This document shows, one piece after another, positions 6,350-12,862 of a DNA stretch of 12,886 nt. Origin of the DNA: Clostridia bacterium (lineage in GTDB: Bacteria; Bacillota; Clostridia; Oscillospirales; Acutalibacteraceae); assembly GCA_900755895.1 (NCBI GenBank), contig CAAEIG010000034.1, positions 1 through 12,886 of the forward strand, in the 5' to 3' direction. A program made the position numbers and the translations under genes. Positions within the stretch are counted from its first letter, which is position 1. Every line of letters begins with the position of its first letter. Under the pieces are notes generated by a model. The model was not told the DNA's origin and ran no database searches. It saw only the letters and a list, made by a program, of their open reading frames with translations.

Positions 6350-8037
6350 CATGCCAACAACCGCATGATTTCTTCTTTCTCTGTGATCTGTTTCGCCATG
6401 TGCGGTGCGTGGTCGCCCTCCCGCATAGGTGTATCCAGGGCGCCGATGTCCCGGTACACGATCCGAACGCTCTGGCCAGCGGAGCGGGAGTGCTTTTTCG
6501 ACCGCTCCCCGATCTCAATGCGCTGGATGAACAGCCGCAGCAGCTGGGGCGTCAGTTCATCGATGGCGGTGTACTGCTTGGCCTTCTCGATGAAGGCGTC
6601 TACATTGGCGACCGAGGCTTTCAGCCTCTCCAACTGCTCCTCCCTTGCGGGGATGGCCGACTCCAGCTCTTTCTGCTCCCCGTTGTAGTCAGCGGAGAGC
6701 ATCCGAAACTGCTCGTTGGTCACACGCCCCAGCACGTTGTCCTCGTAGAGCCGCTTGAACAGAGTGCTCAGCTCTCCGTCCCTGCGGCGCATGGCGTCCA
6801 ATTCCTTCTGCACGCGGTTGATCTCCCGCCGCAACTCCATTGTGTTCTTCTGGTTGATGTACTCCGCAAACTGCCGCTCTTTCATCCTTGCGAAATGGGT
6901 CACCCTGCGCAGATCGTCCAGCACGATCTGTTTCAGGTCAACCTCCCGGATCTGGTGAGGGGTGCAGGCATCCTTTCCCCGCTTGCCGTAGGTGGAGCAC
7001 CGGAAGTAGTACTGATCCTCCCGCATCTTCTCCGTCCGGCAGAGCGTTAGATACTGTCCGCAGTCGGAGCAGTAGACCAGGCCGGAGAACAGGTTGGGTT
7101 CCTCCATGTGCTTGGGCGGGCGGCGCTTGTGTGCCCGTACATCCCGCACGATGTCCCACAGCTCTTGAGATATCAGCGGAGCGTGGGTATTCTTCACCAG
7201 GATCTGCTCACTCTCTGGTCTGCGGATCTGCTTTTTGTTCTTGTAGGAGAGCGTTGTTCGCTGCAGGGAGAGCGTGTGGCCAAGGTAGACGATGTTCTCC
7301 AGAATATTTGCTACTGTTTTGCCGCTCCAGCTATATGGACGGGTCGTGTCCAGGTGGTTGCAGTTTTTCCCAGTTTCTTGGTAGTACTGGTTGGTCGGGT
7401 TCAGGATCTGCTCTCTGGTCAGGATTCTGGCGATCTGGTTGGGCCCCTTCCCAGCGGCGCACAGCTCGAACATCCGGCATACCACAGGGGCAGTCGCCTC
7501 GTCCGGCACGATCTCCTTGGAGTCCTTATCCTTCTTCTTGTACCCGTAGGGTGGTTTGGAGCCAGAACGCTCCCCGCGCTCCGCCTGCATCTTCTTGATG
7601 GCCCGCACCTTTTTGCTGGTGTCCTTGGCGTGGAGCTCATTGGCCCAGTTTCGGATGGGGTTGAAGTCGTTGCTGCTCTCCACCAGGGAGTCCACACTGT
7701 CGTTGACCGCGATGAACCGGACGCCCTTCTCAGGAAAGTAGAGCTCCGTCAGCTGACCCACCTGCAGGTACTCCCGCCCCAGGCGGCTGAGATCCTTGAC
7801 AATCAGGGTCTCCACCTCGCTGTTCTCGATCATCTCCACGATCTTCTTCCACGCGGGCCGCTCGAAGTTAGTGCCGGAGTATCCGTCGTCGGCCAGGAAC
7901 AGGGTGTTCTCAAACCCATTGTCCGCCGCGTACTTCTCCAGAAACAGCTTTTGGTTGTGGATGGAATTTGACTCCCCCTGCCGCTCGTCCTCCTGACTGA
8001 GCCGCCCATAGAGGATATTATATTTTTGGCTTGCCAT
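6349..8037 (-). CDS. Large serine recombinase (TnpX-type site-specific recombinase)
   Basis: 562 aa, starting at ATG 8035-8037 with GGAGGT upstream. The N-terminal resolvase/invertase domain (about 5-150) has the catalytic serine in GRLSQEDE (S14), with conserved arginines in KDLSRLGREY (81-90). A recombinase domain follows from about 160 (KPPYGYKKKD). A zinc ribbon has cysteines 323, 326, 347 and 358, followed by a long coiled coil (about 398-485) and a DUF4368-like end (about 485-535). The length suits large serine recombinases of Clostridia transposons such as Tn4451 TnpX. It catalyses excision and integration of the element through double-strand breaks with a 5' phosphoserine link. All key residues are present, so it is probably active. 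A large inverted repeat lies between its ribosome binding site and the preceding small gene. As the last gene of the module, it probably marks one end of the element. Confidence 0.95.
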   Translation of the reverse strand: MASQKYNILYGRLSQEDERQGESNSIHNQKLFLEKYAADNGFENTLFLADDGYSGTNFERPAWKKIVEMIENSEVETLIVKDLSRLGREYLQVGQLTELYFPEKGVRFIAVNDSVDSLVESSNDFNPIRNWANELHAKDTSKKVRAIKKMQAERGERSGSKPPYGYKKKDKDSKEIVPDEATAPVVCRMFELCAAGKGPNQIARILTREQILNPTNQYYQETGKNCNHLDTTRPYSWSGKTVANILENIVYLGHTLSLQRTTLSYKNKKQIRRPESEQILVKNTHAPLISQELWDIVRDVRAHKRRPPKHMEEPNLFSGLVYCSDCGQYLTLCRTEKMREDQYYFRCSTYGKRGKDACTPHQIREVDLKQIVLDDLRRVTHFARMKERQFAEYINQKNTMELRREINRVQKELDAMRRRDGELSTLFKRLYEDNVLGRVTNEQFRMLSADYNGEQKELESAIPAREEQLERLKASVANVDAFIEKAKQYTAIDELTPQLLRLFIQRIEIGERSKKHSRSAGQSVRIVYRDIGALDTPMREGDHAPHMAKQITEKEEIMRLLA

Positions 8038-8058
8038 ATTCTGTAACCTCCTTCTTTT

Positions 8059-8107
8059 GGGGCAAGCCGGTATGGGGTAAGGACAGTATACCCCACCGGC
8101 TTGCCCC
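8059..8107. repeat. Nested inverted repeat in front of the recombinase gene
   Basis: The outer arms are GGGGCAAGCCGG (8059-8070) and its exact complement (8096-8107). The inner arms are GGGGTA (8074-8079) and TACCCC (8089-8094), with single-strand gaps between. There is no T run on either side. It fills nearly the whole gap between the small gene stop and the recombinase ribosome binding site, so it could control recombinase translation or be a protein-binding site. Confidence 0.7.
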
Positions 8108-8121
8108 AGTCTACTGAAACA

Positions 8122-8406
8122 TCAGGCGCTGTGGCCCTTTTCGGAAAACTCCGCATCGATCAGGGAGAGCAGCTTGTCTGTGGGCGTCGCTATGGCCTCG
8201 GCGGGAAACACAGAGGTCACATGGAATACCTTCCCCCGGATAAGCATCTCCCGCTGGCTCTCCAGGTGATTCTCCCGCTGCTGATAATTGGTATCCCGGA
8301 AGGTGGTCATGACTTCCCCGCCGCGCTGCTCCCGCAGTACGGCCATCTCTGGATGGTAGCCGCCCAGAATGCCGGTGTCCCGATATACTTCGTAGTCTTT
8401 TTTCAT
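8122..8406 (-). CDS. Small hypothetical protein upstream of the recombinase
   Basis: 94 aa from ATG 8404-8406, with an AAAGGCG-type site upstream; an internal ATG at codon 33 is an alternative start. The N-terminal part (VYRDTGILGGYHPEMAVLRE) and the C-terminal part (KVFHVTSVFPAEAIATPTDK followed by LLSLIDAEF) look like two short conserved blocks. The second recalls small TnpW-type proteins of Clostridia transposons, but that is a weak impression. It lies 37 bases after the relaxase stop and 84 bases before the recombinase start, in the same orientation, so it is part of the mobilization-recombination operon. A possible role is a recombination directionality factor or other small accessory to the recombinase; this is inference from position only. 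No membrane segment or metal site is seen. Confidence 0.65.
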   Translation of the reverse strand: MKKDYEVYRDTGILGGYHPEMAVLREQRGGEVMTTFRDTNYQQRENHLESQREMLIRGKVFHVTSVFPAEAIATPTDKLLSLIDAEFSEKGHSA

Positions 8407-8442
8407 ATTCGCCTTTCTTCCCGTATCGGGAAACAGTTGGCC

Positions 8443-9774
8443 TCAGCCCAAAGACTGTTGCCAAGTTGGTTCTTCTTCGTGATCGTCCTCCTTGTGGCCG
8501 AGGGCGATCTTTTTCGCAAGCTCCTTCCGCAGGAGCTTGCGGTCCCCATGCTGATGTGTGGTGGTGGCGTCCTTCACGGGATCAGCTTCCGCACCGCGCT
8601 CCAGAGAGCGGCCAAGCCGGACCAAATCGTCCGCAAGACCACCATGCCAACCATCGTGCCCAACAAAATCAGGGCCAGCCAGATCAGCACGGACAGCGCC
8701 GTCTCCAGACTGGGCAGAGAAACAGAAAGCCCTTTCTTCTTCCCAGCCTGTTTCAGCTCCGCCCTCATTTGGGCCACATCTCGCGCCAGCGCCTCCAACT
8801 GGGCCTGGGTGGGGAGCTGTCCCGCCTGACAGTTCAACGCCCGCAGCAGGGCCTCCTGTGCCGAAACACTGGCCTCCAGGCGTTTCAGTGCTGCCCTCAG
8901 CTCGTTCCACTCCTGCTGGGTCGGATGTTCTGGAGGGATGGGGGCCGGCTGCGGCGGCATGGTCTTGGGCCGATTCAGTTGCTTCAATTCCTCCACGGAC
9001 AACCTCTGCCCGGATTCTAAACTCATATTCCATGACCTCCTTGGTGTACTTTCTGTCGTGGAGCCGGTCGTCCCGGCACTTCCTGCCCTCCGGCGTGGTG
9101 TAGGTGATGTTTTTCCGCCCCTCCGTCCACCGCACCTGGTACCCCTCGCCCTCCATCAGGGAGATGAAGTCCTCGCGGGTTTCGACGTACCGCATACACT
9201 GGTCGATGGTATTCATCAGCCGGAACTTCCAGCTCTCGCCCTTGGCGGCAGAGCGGTATTCCCGGCTGCTCATGCGTTTCTGCTTGACCTGCTTTTCAGG
9301 CGGCGGCAGGATCTCCAGACCGTGGGCGGCACAGATCTGGTCACTGGCCATTCGGTGGGCCTGGAAATCGGCGGCGCTCTGGTGGAGTTTCCTGCCATTC
9401 CGGAAGCTGACGCTGTTCACCACCAGGTGGTTGTGCAGATGGTCGGTGTCTATGTGGGTGGCCACCAGCACCTCGAAACCTGGAAACTCCCGCTGGGCCA
9501 GCTCCAGGCCGATGGCGTTGGCCTCCTGGGGTGTCAAGTTATCCGACTCCGAAAAAGACTGGACGAAGTGGTAGTACTGCCGCCCGTCCGTTTTTCGGAA
9601 TCGCTCCTTGGTGAGCTGCATCTCGGAGAGGGCGGACTGGGCGGTGCAGTTCCAGCCGCTCACCAGCCGCTGTCCTTCCCATAGTGTCTTTTCTTCCTGC
9701 TGGGTGTATCGCAACACACCGCCCAGAGCACCCTTGCCGCCACCACGATTTTTGATTGCGGTGAAGGTGGCCAT
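8443..9774 (-). CDS. MobA/VirD2-type relaxase
   Basis: 443 aa, ATG 9772-9774, with GGAGGTGA about 7 bases upstream inside the preceding mobC-like gene; one base separates them. The relaxase core is at about 1-155. Y23 in GVLRYTQQEEKT is the candidate nicking tyrosine, and the metal-binding motif HIDTDHLHNH (107-116) has the three-histidine pattern of MobP relaxases. It would cut one strand at oriT and lead it into a recipient. After residue 250 the sequence becomes Gly/Ala/Pro-rich because another gene is encoded in a second frame. The last 43 residues, outside that overlap, are charged (KKIALGHKEDDHEE) and look like genuine coding sequence. The neighbours mobC and serine recombinase define an integrative mobilizable element; no type IV secretion or coupling-protein gene is in the window. 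Confidence 0.93.
   Translation of the reverse strand: MATFTAIKNRGGGKGALGGVLRYTQQEEKTLWEGQRLVSGWNCTAQSALSEMQLTKERFRKTDGRQYYHFVQSFSESDNLTPQEANAIGLELAQREFPGFEVLVATHIDTDHLHNHLVVNSVSFRNGRKLHQSAADFQAHRMASDQICAAHGLEILPPPEKQVKQKRMSSREYRSAAKGESWKFRLMNTIDQCMRYVETREDFISLMEGEGYQVRWTEGRKNITYTTPEGRKCRDDRLHDRKYTKEVMEYEFRIRAEVVRGGIEATESAQDHAAAAGPHPSRTSDPAGVERAEGSTETPGGQCFGTGGPAAGVELSGGTAPHPGPVGGAGARCGPNEGGAETGWEEERAFCFSAQSGDGAVRADLAGPDFVGHDGWHGGLADDLVRLGRSLERGAEADPVKDATTTHQHGDRKLLRKELAKKIALGHKEDDHEEEPTWQQSLG
8574..9026 (-). CDS. MobB-like membrane protein nested in the relaxase gene
   Basis: 150 aa in another frame, lying wholly inside the relaxase gene. The start is ATG 9024-9026 with a full AAGGAGG site (9036-9042) nine bases upstream. 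The N-terminus is polar and Pro-rich. Residues 38-95 are heptad-like and probably a coiled coil (WNELRAALKRLEASVSAQEA). A basic stretch (KQAGKKKG) precedes a hydrophobic helix at 108-131 (LETALSVLIWLALILLGTMV), followed by a basic amphipathic end. This is a coherent membrane-protein layout, unlike the low-complexity relaxase frame across the same bases. In plasmid RSF1010, MobB is likewise a membrane-anchored protein overlapping mobA that helps hand the relaxosome to the transfer channel. I infer a similar role by analogy of position and topology, not sequence similarity. Confidence 0.8.
   Translation of the reverse strand: MSLESGQRLSVEELKQLNRPKTMPPQPAPIPPEHPTQQEWNELRAALKRLEASVSAQEALLRALNCQAGQLPTQAQLEALARDVAQMRAELKQAGKKKGLSVSLPSLETALSVLIWLALILLGTMVGMVVLRTIWSGLAALWSAVRKLIP
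9036..9042 (-). promoter_or_regulatory. Ribosome binding site of the nested gene
   Basis: AAGGAGG on the minus strand, nine bases before ATG 9024-9026, lies inside relaxase codons that encode TKEVMEYE. A full Shine-Dalgarno match deep within a coding frame is strong evidence that the nested gene is translated. Confidence 0.75.
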
Positions 9775-9775
9775 C

Positions 9776-10093
9776 TCAGGTCACCTCCCGCAGGAGCTGC
9801 CGGAGCTGTTCGCTGACCTGACCGTAGCCCTCCGCCAGTCGGTCACCGTACACGACGGTGATCTTGCCCATGTTGGCCAGGGTGGTGAGCTGGTTGAGAT
9901 TCCGACCCTGGGCTTTCAGCTCGGACAGCACCTGATCCAGACCGTCTACCCGGACGATCTTCTTGCCAAGACCGCAGAGACACAGGTAGTCGGTGACGGT
10001 CAGGCCCAGCTCCTGCGCCTTGGCTCGGATGCGGTCTTTGGTTTTCGATGTCACCCGCAGGGTGATGATCTCTGTTTTCTTTTCTCTCTGCAT
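9776..10093 (-). CDS. mobC: MobC-family relaxosome accessory protein
   Basis: 105 aa, ATG 10091-10093, preceded by AAAGGAG. The N-terminus (KTEIITLRVTSKTKDRIRAK) is like a ribbon-helix-helix DNA-binding fold, followed by the helix ELGLTVTDYLCLCGLGK. The MobC/BmgB signature GRNLNQLTTLANMGKI sits at about 63-78. These proteins bind oriT, help open the strands around the nick site and recruit the relaxase. Length and layout fit the family (about 100-130 aa). It is followed by the relaxase after one base and is preceded by a hairpin-rich gap, the usual place for oriT, so it may also repress its own operon from there. Confidence 0.9.
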   Translation of the reverse strand: MQREKKTEIITLRVTSKTKDRIRAKAQELGLTVTDYLCLCGLGKKIVRVDGLDQVLSELKAQGRNLNQLTTLANMGKITVVYGDRLAEGYGQVSEQLRQLLREVT

Positions 10094-10099
10094 TGACGC

Positions 10100-10200
10100 T
10101 CCTTTCTCCCCTTCAGGGGCTGGGGTTCGGGGCAGCGCCCCGGAACAGTGGCCGGCGTATAGCCGGACGCGATGCTTGCCCTCCCGAAAGGGAGGAATCC
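10100..10200. other. Candidate origin of transfer (oriT), hairpin-rich gap
   Basis: The 140-base gap between the ATPase gene and mobC carries four hairpins in a row: CCCC-ttca-GGGG (10108-10119); TTCGGGGC-agc-GCCCCGGA (about 10126-10144); CCGGC-gtata-GCCGG (10152-10166); CCTCCC-gaaa-GGGAGG (10180-10195). Placement directly upstream of mobC-relaxase is typical for oriT. I could not pick out a known nick-site consensus, so the exact position is open. Confidence 0.45.
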
Positions 10201-10233
10201 CCGTTGCCAGACCCCTTCACCTTTCTCCACCAT

Positions 10234-11250
10234 TCAACTGACAGGGTCGGTAGGGACGATTTCTCCGGCACCCTCCATATCGTCACTATCGGCACGGCGG
10301 AGCTGGATGATCCGCTTTCCGTTGCTCCGCCGAATCACAACAGAGACACCACCTTTTCTTAGAGCCTCGACGCTTTGCAGGATCATACGGGAGACCTTCT
10401 TCGGCGTGATACCCTCCTGTCCGTCAGGGTCGATCCTCTGGGAGAGCTCCGTGGGAGTGCCGATAAATTCTCCCTGGCTTTTTAGAAATCCAGAGAGAAG
10501 AAATACGATGCGCTCCTCCAAACGCTCCGGCTGTGTCCTGCTGTCGGAGAGCAACTCCCACACGTTGTCGGCGTTTCGCTCCAGTTCCAACTCCCGGTAT
10601 TCGATGTCCCTGCCGATGCAGGTCAGCTTTGCCCGGCCGCTACCCCGCCGTTCCTCCACCAAGGTGAAACTGGAATCCACCGCCCCGCTAATGGCGGTGG
10701 TGCCGGAGATCCGGTGAAACACGTCCTCCGCCTTTTCTTTCCGCAGGTGGTGGATGAGCAGGATAGCGAGGCCCAGACGATCCGCCAGCCGTTTCAGCAC
10801 GGATAAATCCCGGTAGTCGTTGGCATAGGTGGTGTCGTGGATGGGCCGAACCATCTGAAGAGTGTCGATGATGACCAGCACGGTGCCGGGGTGTTCCATC
10901 GAGAAGTTTTCGATCTGTTTCTCCAACCCCTGTCCGATAGGGGCGCACTCCGTACAGAAGTGGACGCTGTCCGGCGCGTCCTCCGCGATCTCGAACAGCC
11001 GGTTCTGAATGCGGAGGACGGAGTCCTCCAGACAGAGATAGAGGGTGGTGCCCTGCCTGGTGGCCATGTTCCAGACTGGTTCTCCCTTGGCTACGGTCAC
11101 TGCCAGCCAGAGGGCCAGCCAGGACTTCCCCACCTTAGGGGAGCCCGCCAGGATATGCAGCCCCTGGGAGAGCAGGGTGTCCACCACAAAATTAGGTGGA
11201 TGCAGGGGCTGGCTCATCAGAGATGCCCCGTCGATCGTATTGAGTTTCAT
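10234..11250 (-). CDS. RepA/AAA_25-type ATPase (helicase-like)
   Basis: 338 aa, ATG 11248-11250, with AAGGAGG about 10 bases upstream. It is a RecA-fold ATPase. Walker A is GSPKVGKS (36-43) and Walker B is VLVIID (124-129), followed by LLIHHLRK (164-171) and SGTTAISGAVD (182-192), as in the AAA_25/RepA family of hexameric plasmid helicases. A C-terminal winged-helix-like region (about 240-320; PTELSQRI, ITPKKVSRMI, KRIIQLRR) probably binds DNA. It likely helps replicate or unwind the excised element, or supports its maintenance after transfer. No primase gene is visible beside it: the next gene upstream is divergent. It is first in the module, 140 bases before mobC. Alternatives are other KaiC/RecA-like ATPases, but the order with mobC and relaxase favours a RepA-like role. 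Confidence 0.87.
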   Translation of the reverse strand: MKLNTIDGASLMSQPLHPPNFVVDTLLSQGLHILAGSPKVGKSWLALWLAVTVAKGEPVWNMATRQGTTLYLCLEDSVLRIQNRLFEIAEDAPDSVHFCTECAPIGQGLEKQIENFSMEHPGTVLVIIDTLQMVRPIHDTTYANDYRDLSVLKRLADRLGLAILLIHHLRKEKAEDVFHRISGTTAISGAVDSSFTLVEERRGSGRAKLTCIGRDIEYRELELERNADNVWELLSDSRTQPERLEERIVFLLSGFLKSQGEFIGTPTELSQRIDPDGQEGITPKKVSRMILQSVEALRKGGVSVVIRRSNGKRIIQLRRADSDDMEGAGEIVPTDPVS

Positions 11251-11284
11251 GTCGCAAATGCCTCCTTGTCCGATCCATTGTCAG

Positions 11285-11313
11285 TTGGTTTTATTCCCCG
11301 CCTATGTTAAAAT
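11285..11313 (+). promoter_or_regulatory. Promoter for the zinc-ribbon protein gene
   Basis: TTGGTT (11285-11290), a 17-base spacer and TAAAAT (11308-11313), about 85 bases ahead of the plus-strand gene. It lies in the 147-base divergent gap shared with the ATPase gene, so both promoters may be controlled together. Confidence 0.5.
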
Positions 11314-11397
11314 ACAGGAGAAAAGGACATTGGGAAATCTACAAGTGATCCTTGCCGTTTTGGGCCAAGTTCGCTTTGAGACAGGGGAGGGCGGGAA

Positions 11398-12366
11398 ATG
11401 AGTTCGGAACATGGCTTGTATGTCGAACTGCTGCCGGATGGCAAAATAAAAAGAGACATCGTCGGGAGTTCCGGCGAAGCCTCTCTGGAAGATACAGTGG
11501 TCTCTGGTGAGGTGATCCTGTTCTCTGAATTAAATTTTGAACCGTATGCAGTGGTGGTGGATCTGATCCGCTCCCAGGCCAGGGCGATCCTGATGCATGA
11601 CAGCCACGGCGGTCTGGCCAATATGACCTTGTTTCAGTTCATGCTTGATACTGTGGAGGATCTGGTCTCCACCCTGGAACAGGAAAATCCTCTGCACGGA
11701 ACCCTGCTCCGCACACAGTTGGAAGACGAAGTCCCACCGGATGACGGAACCGCCATGTACTCTTTTCGGGCCAGCAAGAGGATCCTCACCATTTTAGTGG
11801 AGGTCATGCAGTTTCAGTTTGTAGTCAACGAGGTGCTGCGTGATATGCAGGCTGGAGAGCCGCTCATTTCAGACAAGTATGACACGCTGTGGGAGGTCCC
11901 TGTGCGATCGATCCTGCGCTGGGATGGAGATCGCTTGGCCACCCAATATCACTTCCGTTCCGCTGTGGACTACTACCACTTTCTGCTCCTGCGGTTTGTT
12001 TCCTGCCATCCCGCTGTCGCGTGGTGCCATTGCTGCGGGCGGTATTTCATCCCAAAAACGAAGAAGAAAACCCTCTACTGTGACCGAATTTTGAAGGACG
12101 GAAAGACCTGTAAGGAGTGGGGACCGATACTTAAGCACAAACAGAAGGTATCCCAGATCAGCGTGGTGGAGGAGTTTGACCGGGCCAAGCGGCGGATGTA
12201 TAAGCGCTATGAGCGGGCAGAATTTCTCAACAAGGAGCCGTCTGAAAAGGACCTGAGTTATGAGGAGTACTACCAGTGGCTGGACCGGGCGGTCAGGGCG
12301 AGAGATGACTATCTGTCCGGCAGGCTGTCCACGGAGGAGGCACTGAAGATCATCCGGACACCGTAA
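11398..12366 (+). CDS. Zinc-ribbon-like protein, probably DUF6076 family
   Basis: 322 aa, ATG 11398 with a GGGAGGGCGGG site upstream. The N-terminal 200 residues are mainly helical with no recognised motif (two hydrophobic helices around 128-148 and 190-203, not clearly membrane-spanning). At 210-238 four cysteines follow C-x2-C-x14-C-x9-C (core CCGRYFIPKTKKKTLYC), a zinc-ribbon-like pattern seen in DUF6076 and reminiscent of CGNR-type DNA-binding proteins. The C-terminal third is basic and charged (EFDRAKRRMYKRYERAEF, then a YEEYYQWLDRAVRARDDYL helix), suiting nucleic-acid binding. It is the only full gene on the plus strand, divergent from the mobilization operon, so it could be a regulator or cargo gene of the element, or lie just beyond its end. 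Function unknown; the family name is a moderate-confidence recollection. Confidence 0.82.
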   Translation: MSSEHGLYVELLPDGKIKRDIVGSSGEASLEDTVVSGEVILFSELNFEPYAVVVDLIRSQARAILMHDSHGGLANMTLFQFMLDTVEDLVSTLEQENPLHGTLLRTQLEDEVPPDDGTAMYSFRASKRILTILVEVMQFQFVVNEVLRDMQAGEPLISDKYDTLWEVPVRSILRWDGDRLATQYHFRSAVDYYHFLLLRFVSCHPAVAWCHCCGRYFIPKTKKKTLYCDRILKDGKTCKEWGPILKHKQKVSQISVVEEFDRAKRRMYKRYERAEFLNKEPSEKDLSYEEYYQWLDRAVRARDDYLSGRLSTEEALKIIRTP

Positions 12367-12422
12367 TAAGAGTTTGTAAAAATATTTCTGCCAATTTGAA
12401 AATTGCCGGGAGGCTGTGAGAC

Positions 12423-12545
12423 ATGAATAACCGAATTCTTTTACACACCCGCGCTGCTGGCACAGCGCCAAATACTGATGATCTTCATGGAAGTTCCCTT
12501 CGTTCAGGGTGGTTGCGGCGCCCTATGAGGCTCATGAATGCCTGA
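12423..12545 (+). CDS. Possible small ORF, 40 aa
   Basis: ATG 12423 is preceded by GGGAGG at good spacing and the frame ends at TGA 12543-12545. The peptide is basic (MNNRILLHTR start, LRRPMRLMNA end) with no recognised motif. A GCGCTG/CAGCGC hairpin lies inside it (12451-12468) and a perfect inverted repeat begins at its stop codon. Only the ribosome binding site supports it; codon content looks unremarkable, so it may be chance. Confidence 0.25.
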   Translation: MNNRILLHTRAAGTAPNTDDLHGSSLRSGWLRRPMRLMNA

Positions 12546-12568
12546 GGTTCACAGGGGTGTGAACCTCA
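12543..12568. repeat. Perfect inverted repeat
   Basis: The arms TGAGGTTCAC (12543-12552) and GTGAACCTCA (12559-12568) are separated by six bases. No T run follows on either strand, so a protein-binding site or recombination-related sequence is as likely as a terminator. Confidence 0.55.
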
Positions 12569-12673
12569 CCGGAAAGCTGCGAGTTCTTGGCTTTTGTCAG
12601 CGTTTAGTAAAGAACAAATCTCCCTTCTTGTCCATCATGCGCCCAAAATGTTTGATGCTGGCAGGAAAATTTG
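12569..12673. other. Non-coding stretch before the strong promoter
   Basis: Part of a roughly 500-base region (12367-12862) without a convincing gene. Apart from the listed sites I see only a small CAATTT/AAATTG dyad at 12392-12405 and rising AT content toward 12700. Confidence 0.4.
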
Positions 12674-12702
12674 TTGACATAGATGGATAAATTCCCTATA
12701 AT
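12674..12702 (+). promoter_or_regulatory. Perfect consensus sigma-A promoter
   Basis: TTGACA (12674-12679), an exact 17-base spacer and TATAAT (12697-12702). Transcription would start near 12709 and run about 150 bases before the ATG at 12863. No annotated gene in that interval explains so strong a promoter. Confidence 0.85.
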
Positions 12703-12798
12703 TTACAATGTGATATTATATATTAGATGTATCTTTTGTCAAAATAAGAACCCTTCGCTCCCATTCAAATTTCCTCTCTTGGATCAATGGAAATCACC

Positions 12799-12829
12799 TG
12801 GACTCCACCGGCCTTTCCTGTAGTATCAT
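12799..12829 (+). promoter_or_regulatory. Possible second promoter with long spacer
   Basis: TGGACT (12799-12804), a 19-base spacer, then TATCAT (12824-12829), with an imperfect dyad across the spacer (ACTCCA and TGTAGT). A 19-base spacer is typical of MerR-family-activated promoters. The start would lie a short distance before the ribosome binding site of the gene at 12863. Weak matches, so tentative. Confidence 0.3.
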
Positions 12830-12862
12830 TGTGACAGACAAAACCTAAAGGAGAGTTGCACT

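Noticed and set aside
6024..6518. Minus-strand frame of 164 aa across the hairpin cluster and recombinase end
   Set aside because: It overlaps the recombinase in another frame and runs through the hairpins; composition is Arg/Ser-rich with no ribosome binding site support.
7108..7971. Long plus-strand open frame (287 aa) opposite the recombinase
   Set aside because: It mirrors the recombinase coding region, whose catalytic motifs are clear on the other strand.
8111..8464. Alternative 117-aa minus-strand frame over the small gene before the recombinase
   Set aside because: The 94-aa frame at 8122-8406 has the more protein-like sequence and lies between the neighbours, whereas this one overlaps the relaxase end.
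11869..12471. Minus-strand frame of 200 aa opposite the zinc-ribbon gene
   Set aside because: The plus-strand frame has a ribosome binding site, promoter and four-cysteine motif; this one is its shadow.
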